Counted from the first letter of the stretch, positions 26,685-36,352 are shown. The stretch is DNA of 64,000 nucleotides from CAYLPJ01 sp964385465 (GCA_964385465.1 CAYLPJ010000005.1:80741-144740), one strand, 5' to 3'. The notes: a model not told the origin generated them from the letters alone. A program made the numbers and translations.

Positions 26685-29600
26685 ATGAACCGACGGAAAC
26701 GAACGGTAGCGTGGGCGATCGTGCTGGCGGCGGCGGTGGCGGCCGGCGGAGCCGCGGCCGGCGAGCCGCAGTTCCGCGTGCCGCTGCGGAAGGACGCCCC
26801 GAAGATCGACGGGCGGATCGACCCGGCGGAGTGGAAGGTCGCGACGGTGATCTCCGGTTTCGGGCGGGACGGCGGGAAGCTGTGCCGGCGTCGCGTGCGG
26901 GGCTATGTCGCCGCGACGGCGACGCACCTTGTCTTCGCCATCCGCAGCCAACTGCCGGACAAGGGCGAGTTGAAGGCCACGCTCGACCGCGACAGCCTCA
27001 AGGCGGTCTTCGACGACGCGGTGGAGGTCTTCGTCAACCCCACGCCGGACGCCGACGCGCAGGTGGACTACCAGTACCTGACCAACTCCACGGGCTACGG
27101 CGGCTACCAGGTGCACACGCTCGGCGGGGCCGAGGAGAACCCCGCCTGGAAGGGAAACTGGACGACCGCCCACGGCTTCCACGACGGCGCGTGGCACTTC
27201 GAATGCGCCGTGCCGGTCGCCTCGATGAGCCGCGCGGGCGCCGGCCGGAAGACGCACCGCGGCGCCTGGAAGCTCAACCTCACCCGCGACTGGAAGCACC
27301 CCTGGGAGTGGTCCTCGCTCAGCGCCAAGGGCGGGTCTTACGCCTTCGGCGGGGCGCGGTTCACCGTCGATCCCGCCGCCCCGGCCGTCGCCGTGCGGAC
27401 CGAGGGCGACCCGTTCCTTGCCGACGCCACGTTGACGCTCGCGCTGCACAACCCGACGGACAAGCCGATGAAGCTCTCGGCCGGGATGGCGCTCACGCGA
27501 AACCGCATGCCCGCCCTGCGCGGCGGCGGGGAGACGACGCTCCCGCCCGGCGGGGGCAAGTCCTACGAGCTGAAGCTCACCCCGGACGATCCGACCACGC
27601 GGTTCGAGCTGGCCGTCCGCGTGGCGTCGGCGAACGGCAAGGACGTGTTCTACGACCGCACGACCTCCTGGCCGCGGGGCGAGGCGTACCGCTATGTCGT
27701 CGGCGAGAAGGCCGAGCGCCCGCCGATCGCGTTGCGATTCGCGTACTACCCCTACCGCAACCGCATGCGGGTTCTCGCCGACGTCAACGGGCTGGACGAA
27801 GACGCGAAGCTCACCAGGCTCACGGCCGAGGTGCGCCCCCGCCTGGGCGGCGAGGCCGTCCGCCGCGCGGCCTTCGACGTGAATGCCTTCACCGACGGGC
27901 GCCAGGAAATCGCCTTCGACCTGCCTCCGCTGGACGGGCTCTACGAGATCGCCCTTCTCGGCGAGGGCCCCGGCGTGCCGGACGAGGAGGTCGTCGAGGG
28001 CTTCGAGCGGAAGGTCTTCCCGTGGGAGCACACCCCGGCCGGGCGGAGCACGAAGGTCTACCCGCCGTTCACGCCCATCGAGGTCGACGAGAAGCGCCGC
28101 ACGCTCGGCACCGTGCTGCGCGAGCACACGCTGGGCGGGACGGGCCTGTGGGACCAGGTGACGGGCACGTCGGCGCACACGGGTATCACGAAGCCGATCC
28201 TCGCGGCGCCGATGCGCTACGTCGTCCGCGCCGGCGGCAAGGCGGCGGAGGTCCAGGCCGAGCCGCTGAAGATCGCCGCCGCGGCCGAGCACAGGGCCGT
28301 CACGGAGGCGAGCTTCTCGGCCGGGCCGGCGGAGTTCTCCTCGCGCGGGACGTGGGACTACGACGGCACGATGAAGGTGGAGCTGACGATCCAGCCGACC
28401 GGCGGGGCGAAGCTGGAGGAGTTGACGCTGGAGGTCCCCTTCCGCGCCGAGGCCGCCGCGCTGATTCACGCCAACGCCGACCGCATCCGCGCGCCGGTGG
28501 CGCGCAAGGTGCCCGAGGGCGAGGGCGTCGTCTGGGACGCCGGCAAGGTCGCCTCCGACGAGATGCCCGCCGGCTTCTGCCCCTACGTCTTCGTCGGCGA
28601 CGCCGTCCGAGGGCTCTGCTGGTTCGCCGACAACGACCTCAACTGGAGCCGCGACGCCGAAACGCCCAACGTCACCCTCGTCCGCCGCGGCGGGAGGGTC
28701 GTCCTCCGCGTCCACTTCGTCAACGTGCCCGTCGCCGTCACCGAGCCCCGGACCATCACGTTCGGCCTGCTGGCCGCTCCCGTCAAGCCGCGCCTCGTCG
28801 CGCCGGGCGAGGGCAAGCACTGGTGGCGATACCGCTACCTGCGGGACAACTACACGCTGCTGGGCACGGACATCAACTGGCTGGCGAGGGGAAGCTGCGG
28901 GAGCGTGTACCCGGCCGCCAAAGACATGTACCTGTGGGAGATGATCTCGCGCGGCAACCGCGAGAAGCTCGGCCGCGAGGCCGTGCAGGAGGTCGTCGAG
29001 CACACCAAGCGGTATTTCGCGGACTATCCCGGGCGTGTGAAGTCGTGGGTGGCTCACGTCAACCACAACCTTCGCAGCCGGTACGGCAAGAGGATGGTGT
29101 TCTACTACAACCGCGCGAGCTGCCAGCTCTTCGACGAGTTCGAGACCTTCAAGGACGAGTGGTGCCTGACGGACTACCGCTCGATCCCCAAGGGCAACGG
29201 GCTCGGCGAGATCAAGATCGTCCCGGCCGAGTCGTACATCGATCACGCGATCTACTGGTACGCCCGGTCGTTCGAGGTCGGCAACAACAAGGGCGTCTAC
29301 TGGGACAACTTCTTCATCGCCCCGTCCTTCAACACGGCGATGACGGACGCTTACAGGAGGCCTGACGGCCGGGTCACTCCCGCCGCGGGGATCTGGGCCC
29401 TCCGCGAGCTGGCGCGGCGGACGTTCGTGATGATGAACGAGCGCGGGATGCTGCCGATCACCTTCCCGCACATGACCAGCTTCAACCCGCTGCCGATGAT
29501 GGCCTTCTGCACGGTGCAGTACGACTGGGAGTGGAAGTACAGCCTCGGCGACGTGCAGGACCGCCACGACCGCGACCTGATCCTGCTGATGAGCACCGGC

Positions 29601-30095
29601 GAGCTGGCAGGCACCTGGCCCGTACCGCTCGGCGACCACGGCAAGCTCTCCCGCGATGCGTGGACGCAGCGGACCTTCACGGCCGTGCGGCTTGTCCACG
29701 AGCTCGACGGCTACGGCGGGTTCGGGTTGTCCTACGCGGACTCCCACGCAGCCAACCGGAAGCTCTTCGAGCCGATCGCCCGGCTGCTGGACGAGCCGAA
29801 GCTCGACGTCTGGCGATACTGGGACGAGCGCCCCGTGCCCGTGCGGGCGACCCGCGACGACGTGCCCACCATCGTCTACGCCGTCCCCGGGCGCGAGGCG
29901 GTCGTCGCCGCCACCAGCTACGCCAAGGAGGACGTGGACGCTACGTTGAAGGTGGACCTCGAGCCGCTGGGCCTTTCCGGCCGGTGCACGGTGACGGACG
30001 TGGAGACGGGCAAGCCGATGGAACTGACCGGCGGCGAGCTCCGCTTCCCGCTGAAGAAGCACGACGTGAAGGTCTTGCGGCTGGTGAAGGAATGA
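26685..30095 (+). CDS. Secreted CBM9-like / glycosidase-like protein
   Basis: 1136 aa, exported (signal peptide about 1-25, VAWAIVLAAAVAAGGAAA). The start at 26685 is chosen over 26661 because GGGAG lies just upstream and the signal peptide then begins properly (MNRRKRTVAW). Residues 28-230 are a CBM9-like domain (KIDGRIDPAEW, DAVEVFVNPTPDADAQVDYQ). The C-terminal about 400 residues look like a barrel enzyme: AIYWYARSF, GVYWDNFF (Asp874), PITFPHMTSFN, VQYDWEWKYS. This matches large planctomycete/lentisphaeral glycoside-hydrolase-like proteins (GH123/DUF6067-like), a family call I hold loosely. The stop overlaps the next start (ATGA); it heads an operon with sugar kinase and nucleotidyltransferase genes. 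Confidence 0.65.
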   Translation: MNRRKRTVAWAIVLAAAVAAGGAAAGEPQFRVPLRKDAPKIDGRIDPAEWKVATVISGFGRDGGKLCRRRVRGYVAATATHLVFAIRSQLPDKGELKATLDRDSLKAVFDDAVEVFVNPTPDADAQVDYQYLTNSTGYGGYQVHTLGGAEENPAWKGNWTTAHGFHDGAWHFECAVPVASMSRAGAGRKTHRGAWKLNLTRDWKHPWEWSSLSAKGGSYAFGGARFTVDPAAPAVAVRTEGDPFLADATLTLALHNPTDKPMKLSAGMALTRNRMPALRGGGETTLPPGGGKSYELKLTPDDPTTRFELAVRVASANGKDVFYDRTTSWPRGEAYRYVVGEKAERPPIALRFAYYPYRNRMRVLADVNGLDEDAKLTRLTAEVRPRLGGEAVRRAAFDVNAFTDGRQEIAFDLPPLDGLYEIALLGEGPGVPDEEVVEGFERKVFPWEHTPAGRSTKVYPPFTPIEVDEKRRTLGTVLREHTLGGTGLWDQVTGTSAHTGITKPILAAPMRYVVRAGGKAAEVQAEPLKIAAAAEHRAVTEASFSAGPAEFSSRGTWDYDGTMKVELTIQPTGGAKLEELTLEVPFRAEAAALIHANADRIRAPVARKVPEGEGVVWDAGKVASDEMPAGFCPYVFVGDAVRGLCWFADNDLNWSRDAETPNVTLVRRGGRVVLRVHFVNVPVAVTEPRTITFGLLAAPVKPRLVAPGEGKHWWRYRYLRDNYTLLGTDINWLARGSCGSVYPAAKDMYLWEMISRGNREKLGREAVQEVVEHTKRYFADYPGRVKSWVAHVNHNLRSRYGKRMVFYYNRASCQLFDEFETFKDEWCLTDYRSIPKGNGLGEIKIVPAESYIDHAIYWYARSFEVGNNKGVYWDNFFIAPSFNTAMTDAYRRPDGRVTPAAGIWALRELARRTFVMMNERGMLPITFPHMTSFNPLPMMAFCTVQYDWEWKYSLGDVQDRHDRDLILLMSTGELAGTWPVPLGDHGKLSRDAWTQRTFTAVRLVHELDGYGGFGLSYADSHAANRKLFEPIARLLDEPKLDVWRYWDERPVPVRATRDDVPTIVYAVPGREAVVAATSYAKEDVDATLKVDLEPLGLSGRCTVTDVETGKPMELTGGELRFPLKKHDVKVLRLVKE

Positions 30096-31012
30096 CGATG
30101 GCCGGTACCTTGTCGCTTTCGACCGGACAAGCTTCCCCCCCGGGCTGCTGCCGCGTGTCATCCCGCGGCGTCGGCCCCGGGTCCCGCTTCGCTCGGGCGG
30201 CGGGGCGAGTCGGCCGGTATCTCTGCCTGCTTGCCATCCTGCTGCCGCCCGCCGCCGCGCGCGGCGGCGACGCCAACGCCTGCCTCTACCTCCCGCCGGA
30301 ATGGGAAGCCGACGTGCTCTACTACCGCTCCTTCGACGGCGAGGCCGCCGAGGTCAACGGCCTCGGCGCGAAGGTCATCCTCGCCAAGGGGCGTGCCGCT
30401 TCCGGCGTCGCCGGGCGCGGCTGGGCGCCCTCGGCCCGCCGTCCCACGGTCGCCCTCTCGGGCGTGGGGCGCCCGCTGACCCGCCCGATCACCGCGAGCG
30501 TGTGGTTCCGCCTGGACGAGCCGATGAAGCCCGAGACCGGCTTCGACCTCATCGCCCTGCGGGCGGGGAAGGGCTACATCTCCAACTTCGTCCGCGGGCG
30601 CGGCGGGTGGTGCGCGCTGACGCGCCCGACGTTCGTCGTCCAGGTCTACCGCTTCCCGGGCATCAGCAATGTCAATGGCATCCGCTACGGGCACGCCTGG
30701 CTGGACGCCAACGCCTGGCATCACGCGGCCGTGGTCGTCTCCGGCGGGGGGCGGGTGAGCGTGCTGTGGAACGGGACGGTGCGGTACGACTATGCCGTCA
30801 AGGGGCGGCTGTTCGGCCCGGGCGACGTGCTGGAGCACATCCACCTCGGCCCCTCCGGCGGCGGGCATCGGATGACCGCCGACGAGCTTCTCGTCCTCGG
30901 CCGCGCCGCCTCGCCGGAAGAGATCCGCCGCTACATCACCGCCGTTCGCCGCCTGGCGGAGGCGGGCTTCCAGCCCACGGTGGGAAAGGGAACGACGTGG
31001 ACAAAGCGGTAA
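30092..31012 (+). CDS. Secreted LamG-like (concanavalin-fold) protein
   Basis: 306 aa. A long N-terminal region precedes a hydrophobic segment (about 43-57, YLCLLAILLPPAAA). The rest resembles a LamG/concanavalin-like domain: VLYYRSFDG at the beginning, TASVWFRLDEP, WHHAAVVVSGGGRVSVLWNG, and the terminal DELLVLGRAASPEEIRRYI. Such domains bind glycans. The ATG overlaps the preceding stop and its end overlaps the nucleotidyltransferase start by 16 bp, so it is translated as part of the operon. Real translation could begin at a later codon, since the first 35 residues are unusual for a signal peptide. Confidence 0.62.
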   Translation: MTMAGTLSLSTGQASPPGCCRVSSRGVGPGSRFARAAGRVGRYLCLLAILLPPAAARGGDANACLYLPPEWEADVLYYRSFDGEAAEVNGLGAKVILAKGRAASGVAGRGWAPSARRPTVALSGVGRPLTRPITASVWFRLDEPMKPETGFDLIALRAGKGYISNFVRGRGGWCALTRPTFVVQVYRFPGISNVNGIRYGHAWLDANAWHHAAVVVSGGGRVSVLWNGTVRYDYAVKGRLFGPGDVLEHIHLGPSGGGHRMTADELLVLGRAASPEEIRRYITAVRRLAEAGFQPTVGKGTTWTKR

Positions 31013-31803
31013 TCCTCGCCCGCGGGCTCGGCACGCGGATGCGACAGGCCGAGCAGGCCGAGCTGTCCGACGAGCAGGCCGCCGTGGCCGAGACGGGCGT
31101 CAAGGCGCTCATCCCCGCCGGCGGCCGGCCGTTCCTGCACTACGTGCTCACCGCCCTGGCCGACGCCGGCTACGGGCGCGTGTGCCTGGTCATCGGCCCG
31201 GAGCACCAGGAGGTCCGCCGGCACTTCGAGCAGCTCAGCGGCGGGCGGCTGGAGATCGCCTTCGCCGTCCAGGCCGAGCCCAAGGGCACCGCCGACGCGA
31301 CCGCCGCCGCCGAGGCGTTCGCCGACGGCGACAACGTCCTCGTCATCAATTCCGACAACGACTACCCCGTCTCCGCCCTCCGCGCCCTGCGGGAGGACCT
31401 CGCCGGCAGCGGCCTGGCCGCCTTCACCCGCGACGGGCTGCTGCGCGGCAACATCCCTGCCGGGCGGATCGCCAAGTACGCCGTCATTCGCCTCGACCCC
31501 CACGGGCGGCTGGAGGACATCATCGAGAAGCCCACGGCGGCGGACCTGGCGTCGATCGTCCCCCCGGTGCGGGTGAGCATGAACTGCTGGCGTTTCGAGC
31601 CGTCGATCTTCGAGGCCTGCCGCCGCATCGAGCCCTCCGCCCGCGGGGAGTACGAGCTGCCCGACGCCGTCCGCTACGCCATGGACCACCTCGGCGCGGT
31701 CTTCGAGGCCGTCACCGTCGACGGGCCCGTGCTGGACATGTCCCACCGGTCGGACGTCGCCGCCGTCGAGGCCGCCCTGGCCGGGCGCGAGGTGAGGCTG
31801 TGA
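30997..31803 (+). CDS. Sugar-1-phosphate nucleotidyltransferase
   Basis: 268 aa. KAVILARGLGTRMR (residues 3-16) is the nucleotide-binding GxGTRMR signature, followed by ALIPAGGRPFLHYVLTALAD, the metal-site region VLVINSDNDYPV and IIEKPTAADL. It should activate a sugar 1-phosphate to an NDP-sugar in the cytoplasm. The GTG start has AAAGG about 8 nt upstream. It overlaps the next gene (GTGA), a galactokinase-type kinase, so kinase and nucleotidyltransferase probably act in sequence on one sugar released by the upstream glycosidase. A roughly 20-residue insertion (QAEQAELSDEQAAVAETG) follows the signature. Confidence 0.85.
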   Translation: MDKAVILARGLGTRMRQAEQAELSDEQAAVAETGVKALIPAGGRPFLHYVLTALADAGYGRVCLVIGPEHQEVRRHFEQLSGGRLEIAFAVQAEPKGTADATAAAEAFADGDNVLVINSDNDYPVSALRALREDLAGSGLAAFTRDGLLRGNIPAGRIAKYAVIRLDPHGRLEDIIEKPTAADLASIVPPVRVSMNCWRFEPSIFEACRRIEPSARGEYELPDAVRYAMDHLGAVFEAVTVDGPVLDMSHRSDVAAVEAALAGREVRL

Positions 31804-33140
31804 GGCTCGCGGACCTCCGCGCCGGCGACGCAACGCCGAAGCCCGAGCTGCTCGCCCGCTGCGCCGCCGCGCTGGCCGACCGCTGGTCCGTCGCCGACGA
31901 CGCCGACGTGCGGGCGTTCCTCGTGCCCGGGCGGATCGAGGTGCTCGGCAAGCACACCGACTACGCCGGCGGGCGGAGCCTCGTCGCCGCCGTCCGCCAG
32001 GGCGTCTGCCTGCTGGCCGCGCCGCGAGACGACGGGCGGCTCCGCGTCGCCGCCGCCGACCTCGACGACGCGCGCGAGTTCGCCCTCGACGCCGACCTGG
32101 CACCCGAGGCCGGCACGTGGGCCAACTACCCCATGACCGTCGCGCGACGCGTGGCACGGAATTTCGGGCCGCCGCTGGCCGGGGCGGATGTCGCCTTCGC
32201 CGCCGACCTGCCTCCCGCGGCGGGGATGAGCAGCTCCTCGGCCGTGATGGTGGCACACTTCCTGGCCCTCTCTGCCCTTAACGGCCTGGCCGATCGCGAG
32301 GCCTACCGCCGCGAGGTCCGCACCGACGAGGACCTCGCCGGATACCTGGGCACGGTGGAGAACGGCCAGAGCTTCGGCTCGCTCGCCGGCGACCGCGGCG
32401 TGGGGACCTTCGGCGGAAGCGAAGACCACGTGGCCATGCTCTGCGGGCGCGACGGGCAGCTCAGCCAGTACGCCTACTGCCCCGTGCGGCTCCAGCGGCG
32501 GATCGACCTGCCCGACGGGTGCGTCTTCGCCGTTGCCGCCAGCGGCGTCGAGGCCGTCAAGACCGGCGAGGCGATGGCGAAGTACAACCGCGCCTCGGCA
32601 CTGGCCCGAGCGGCCGTGGGGGCCTGGAACGCCGCCACCGGCCGGGACGATCCGCACCTGTCGGCCGCGCTGACCTGCGAGGCGTCGACCGGAGAGGCGG
32701 CCGAGCGCATCCGCCACGCGCTGGTCCGGTCCGGCCCGCGGGACGGCTTCACCGGCGAGGAGATGGCCCGCCGCTTCGAGCACTTCCACACCGAGAGCGA
32801 GCGGATCATCCCCGCCGCCGGCGACGCCCTCGGCGCCGGAGACCTGCTGCGCTTCGGCCGGGAGTGCGACGCCAGCCAGTCCGCCGCCGAGCGGCTGCTG
32901 GGCAACCAGGTGCCCGAGACGGTCTACCTCGCCTCCGAGGCCCGCGCCCTGGGCGCCTGGGCCGCCAGCGCATTCGGCGCCGGCTTCGGCGGCAGCGTCT
33001 GGGCGCTGGTCGCCGGCACGGGCGCGGAGGCCTTCCTCGACGAATGGCGCGCCCGCTACGCCGACGCCTTCCCCCGACCTGCCTCCCGCGCGAGGTTCCT
33101 TCTCACCATGCCCGGTCCCCCCGCCGGAGAAATCGCGTAG
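31800..33140 (+). CDS. GHMP sugar kinase, galactokinase type
   Basis: 446 aa. All three GHMP motifs are present: GRIEVLGKHTDYAGGRS (about 44-60, the galactokinase signature, with Lys where GEHTDY has Glu), LPPAAGMSSSSA (ATP-binding motif 2) and GAGFGGSVWALV (motif 3). It should phosphorylate galactose or a related sugar at C1. The GTG start overlaps the nucleotidyltransferase stop. The Glu-to-Lys change within the substrate-binding signature and the long central part suggest a substrate other than plain galactose. Last gene of the overlapping operon. Confidence 0.85.
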   Translation: MRLADLRAGDATPKPELLARCAAALADRWSVADDADVRAFLVPGRIEVLGKHTDYAGGRSLVAAVRQGVCLLAAPRDDGRLRVAAADLDDAREFALDADLAPEAGTWANYPMTVARRVARNFGPPLAGADVAFAADLPPAAGMSSSSAVMVAHFLALSALNGLADREAYRREVRTDEDLAGYLGTVENGQSFGSLAGDRGVGTFGGSEDHVAMLCGRDGQLSQYAYCPVRLQRRIDLPDGCVFAVAASGVEAVKTGEAMAKYNRASALARAAVGAWNAATGRDDPHLSAALTCEASTGEAAERIRHALVRSGPRDGFTGEEMARRFEHFHTESERIIPAAGDALGAGDLLRFGRECDASQSAAERLLGNQVPETVYLASEARALGAWAASAFGAGFGGSVWALVAGTGAEAFLDEWRARYADAFPRPASRARFLLTMPGPPAGEIA

Positions 33141-33257
33141 CAGCCCCCGACCGCGGAAGCCCGACCATGGGCCGGGCGGGTGATCGGGGCTTCGCGAACG
33201 GGTGTCCCGGGTGCAGCGCCCTGCTCGCCACGGTTCTGCGGAACCTCGCGCCCCGAA

Positions 33258-33263
33258 TATGGT
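33258..33263 (+). promoter_or_regulatory. -10 box upstream of the DUF1638-HyuA gene
   Basis: TATGGT, the same hexamer as in the sugar ABC promoter, about 38 nt before the ATG at 33301. No good -35. Confidence 0.35.
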
Positions 33264-33300
33264 AGGGTATCGTTCCGGTGTGTCGGGGGCGTGTGTAAGG

Positions 33301-36195
33301 ATGTGCTGCGACGTGACGGACCAGACAGCGAAACAGCGGGTGCACGCGATCGCGTGCGGTGTGTTGGCGATCGATCTGCAGGCCACGGCCGAGCGGCTGG
33401 GCCTCGAGTTGACGATGGAGTTTCTTCCGGGCGGGCTGCACAGCCGGCCTCACGAATTGCGCCAGCGTCTCCAGGAGGCGGTGGACAAGGCCTCGGCCGC
33501 GCGGCAGCCGGACGCGATCGCCGTCGGCTACGGCGTCTGCGGGCTGGGCACGGTGGGCATCCACGCCCGCAACGTGCCGCTGATCCTCCCGAAGGTCAAC
33601 GACTGCATCGCCCTGTTTCTGGGCAGCGACGAGGCGTACAAGGCCCAGTTCGCGGCCTACCCGGGCACGTACTACATCGCCGCCGGGTGGGTCGAGGAGA
33701 AGAGCCGCCCCTTCTCCTCGGGGCGCGAGGGCGGCGCGGAAGTCGCTTCGGGCACGGCGGACGGACCGAGGCGGGACGTCGAGGCCGAGTACGACCGCCT
33801 GGTCGGCAAGTACGGGCGGGAGAACGCCGACGCCATCCGCCACTTCCTGACGAGCTGGCAGCGGAACTACCAGCGTGCGGCGTTCATCGACACCGGCGTC
33901 GGTCCCGAGCGCAAGCGGTACGCCGAGATCGCCCGCGCCATGGCCGAGGAGTTCGGCTGGCGGTACGAGCGGCTGGAGGGCACGGACGCGTTGCTGGCGA
34001 GGCTGCTGACGGCCCAGCGGACCGACGGCGAGGTGCTTCTGTGCCCGCCGCACCACGTGACGGCGTTCGACGCGGTGAGCAAGACGCTCCGCGCCGTGCC
34101 CGTCTGGGAGGCCGACGGCCCCGCGGGCGTGCGGCAGCAGACGCTGGTCTTCCCGGGCGAGCCGGGGGAGGACGGCGAGGCCGACGACGAGCCGGTTCGC
34201 CTGGGCCTTGGCATCGACGCGGGGGGCACGTACACCGACGCGGTGCTGTTCGACTTCGCCGCCGACGCCCCCGTGGTCAAGGCCAAGGCCCCCACCACGC
34301 CGTGGGACTACGCCGCCGGCATCGCCGAGGCGCTCGATCGCCTCGACGCCGACCGACTCGCCGAGGCGGACCTCGTCGCCGTCTCCACCACGCTGGCGAC
34401 CAACGCCATCGTCGAGGGCCGGGGCCAGCCGGTCGGCCTGCTGATCATGCCTCCCTACGGGCTGTTCGAGCCGTCGGACATCGCCCACCGCCCGCTGGAG
34501 GTCCTCGCCGGGCGGCTGGAGATCGACGGCACCGAACTCGAGCCGCCGGACCTCGACCACGCACGCCGCGCCGCCGCCGAGATGGTCGACACGCACGGCG
34601 TCGGCGCGTTCGCCGTCGCCGGATACGCCAGCCACAACAACCCCGCCCACGAGCTCGCCGTCAAGGACGCCGTCCGCGAGGCCACCGGCCTGGGCGTCAC
34701 CTGCGGACACGAGGTCTCCGAAGGGCTCAACTACCGCGTCCGCGCCGCCACGGCCGCGCTCAACGCACGCATCATCCCCGTCCTCGCCGCCCTGCTGGAG
34801 AAGGTCCGCGAGGAGCTGCTCCGCCGGGGTATCGGCGCGCCGGTCCTGGTGGTCAAGAGCGACGGCTCGCTGATGAACGTGGCCACGGCGCTGGAGCGGC
34901 CGATCGAGACGATCCTCTCCGGCCCGGCTGCCAGCGTCGCCGGGGCCAGCCACCTCGCCGGGTCCGACGAGGCGATCGTGGTGGACATCGGCGGGACGAC
35001 GACGGATACCGCGTCGATCTCCGCCGGGCGCGTGCAGACGTGCGAGGATGGCGCGTCGGTCGGGGGCTGGCGGACGCACGTCCGCGCGCTGGACCTGCGG
35101 ACGTGCGGGCTGGGAGGCGACAGCCGCGTGGTGCTCAACCGCGGGGAGCTGGAGATCGGCCCCCGCCGCGTCGCGCCCGTCGGCTGGCTGGGCGACCGCG
35201 ACGCGCCCGGCGCCCGCGAGGCCGTGGCGTGGGTCGAACGCCACATCGACCGGCTGGGCGAATCGACGCTCGGCGGCGAGATGCTCTGCCTCAACGGCCA
35301 GCCGCCGGAGCCGCGGACCGACGAGGAGGCGCGCGTCCTGTCCGCCCTGTCCGAGAGGCCGCATTGCCTCGACGAGCTGGCCCGTCGCGTGGGGGCGATC
35401 GACTGGCGGCTGCTGAAGCTCGGGGACGTCGAGAACACCCACCGCGTGCAGCGCTGCGGGCTTACGCCGACCGACCTGCTCCACGCCGCCGGACGGGCCG
35501 AGCTCTGGGACACCGAGCTGGCCGCCCGATGCACGGACGTCTTCGCCCGCCTTGCGGGGCTGCGGCGGGAGGGGTTCGTCGAGATGGTCCTCGGGCGGTT
35601 CGTCCGCCGCCTGGCCATGGAAGTGCTTACCAAGCAACTGGACGATCGGGTGGACGGCGAGGAGCTGACCGCCTCGCCCGCCGCCCGGGCCCTTCTGGAC
35701 AACGCCTTCGCCGGCGGCGACGGCGGGCTGGAGGTCCGCCTGGCGCTGAAGCGCCCCATCGTCGGCATCGGCGCGCCGGTGCACTGCTTCCTGCCCGACG
35801 CGGCCGCGCTGCTGTCGGCCGAGGCGATCATCCCGCCGGATGCCGACGTGGCCAACGCGATCGGCGCGGTGACCAGCCGCGTTCGCGTCAGCCGGCAGGT
35901 TCGGATCGTGCCCAACGAGCACGGTCGCTACGCGGTGCACGGCCTGTCGGACTCGCCGGCGTTCCGGCGGTTCGAGGAGGCGCACGCCCACGCGGTGGAG
36001 GCGCTTCAACGGCTGCTTCGCCGGCACGGTCGGCGGGCGGGCACGCGCGCCGGTCGCGTGGAGGTCGTGGTGGACGACCGCGTCGCCGCGACGGCCGACG
36101 GGGGACAGGTCTTCCTCGGGCGGACGTTGGAGGGCCATCTCTCGGGTCGCCCGGACATCGCACGTTTGGCGCGGGCGGGCGACGAGTCGAGCTGA
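33301..36195 (+). CDS. DUF1638-hydantoinase/oxoprolinase (HyuA-like) fusion
   Basis: 964 aa. Residues about 10-270 match DUF1638 (VHAIACGVLAIDL, DAIAVGYGVCGLGTVG with conserved Cys, YYIAAGWVEE). From about residue 300, an ASKHA-fold hydantoinase/oxoprolinase region begins: LGIDAGGTYTDAVLFD (phosphate-binding), STTLATNAIVEGRGQPVGLL, and VVDIGGTTTDTASI near 560. In other genomes DUF1638 and HyuA-like proteins are usually separate and often neighbour corrinoid methyltransferase genes; here they are one chain. The ATG at 33301 follows AAGG directly; a GTG at 33313, better spaced from AAGG, is an alternative. No methyltransferase or corrinoid protein lies nearby. Activity unknown. Confidence 0.72.
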   Translation: MCCDVTDQTAKQRVHAIACGVLAIDLQATAERLGLELTMEFLPGGLHSRPHELRQRLQEAVDKASAARQPDAIAVGYGVCGLGTVGIHARNVPLILPKVNDCIALFLGSDEAYKAQFAAYPGTYYIAAGWVEEKSRPFSSGREGGAEVASGTADGPRRDVEAEYDRLVGKYGRENADAIRHFLTSWQRNYQRAAFIDTGVGPERKRYAEIARAMAEEFGWRYERLEGTDALLARLLTAQRTDGEVLLCPPHHVTAFDAVSKTLRAVPVWEADGPAGVRQQTLVFPGEPGEDGEADDEPVRLGLGIDAGGTYTDAVLFDFAADAPVVKAKAPTTPWDYAAGIAEALDRLDADRLAEADLVAVSTTLATNAIVEGRGQPVGLLIMPPYGLFEPSDIAHRPLEVLAGRLEIDGTELEPPDLDHARRAAAEMVDTHGVGAFAVAGYASHNNPAHELAVKDAVREATGLGVTCGHEVSEGLNYRVRAATAALNARIIPVLAALLEKVREELLRRGIGAPVLVVKSDGSLMNVATALERPIETILSGPAASVAGASHLAGSDEAIVVDIGGTTTDTASISAGRVQTCEDGASVGGWRTHVRALDLRTCGLGGDSRVVLNRGELEIGPRRVAPVGWLGDRDAPGAREAVAWVERHIDRLGESTLGGEMLCLNGQPPEPRTDEEARVLSALSERPHCLDELARRVGAIDWRLLKLGDVENTHRVQRCGLTPTDLLHAAGRAELWDTELAARCTDVFARLAGLRREGFVEMVLGRFVRRLAMEVLTKQLDDRVDGEELTASPAARALLDNAFAGGDGGLEVRLALKRPIVGIGAPVHCFLPDAAALLSAEAIIPPDADVANAIGAVTSRVRVSRQVRIVPNEHGRYAVHGLSDSPAFRRFEEAHAHAVEALQRLLRRHGRRAGTRAGRVEVVVDDRVAATADGGQVFLGRTLEGHLSGRPDIARLARAGDESS

Positions 36196-36318
36196 TGCAC
36201 CCGAGGCCGTCTCCGGTTTTCTTGCGGCGTCTTGCAGTTCGTGGTCAAATCGGCACAATCTGCCTTGGATTCCGGGACCCGCAACGCCGACGGTTTACCC
36301 TACGGGCCATCGGTATGT

Positions 36319-36338
36319 CCGACCTTCCGGGCGGTCGG
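36319..36338 (+). promoter_or_regulatory. Hairpin before the EAL-HDOD start site
   Basis: CCGACC (36319-36324) and GGTCGG (36333-36338) form a 6-bp stem with an 8-nt loop ending 2 nt before the AGAGAGG ribosome site, so it could tune translation. Confidence 0.3.
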
Positions 36339-36352
36339 AAGAGAGAGGTCTG

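Noticed and set aside
36240..36340. A GEMM-I (cyclic di-GMP) riboswitch upstream of the EAL-HDOD gene
   Set aside because: Fragments such as GGGACCCGCAACGCC look similar to the conserved core, but the GCAAACC segment, the tetraloop and the receptor are missing.
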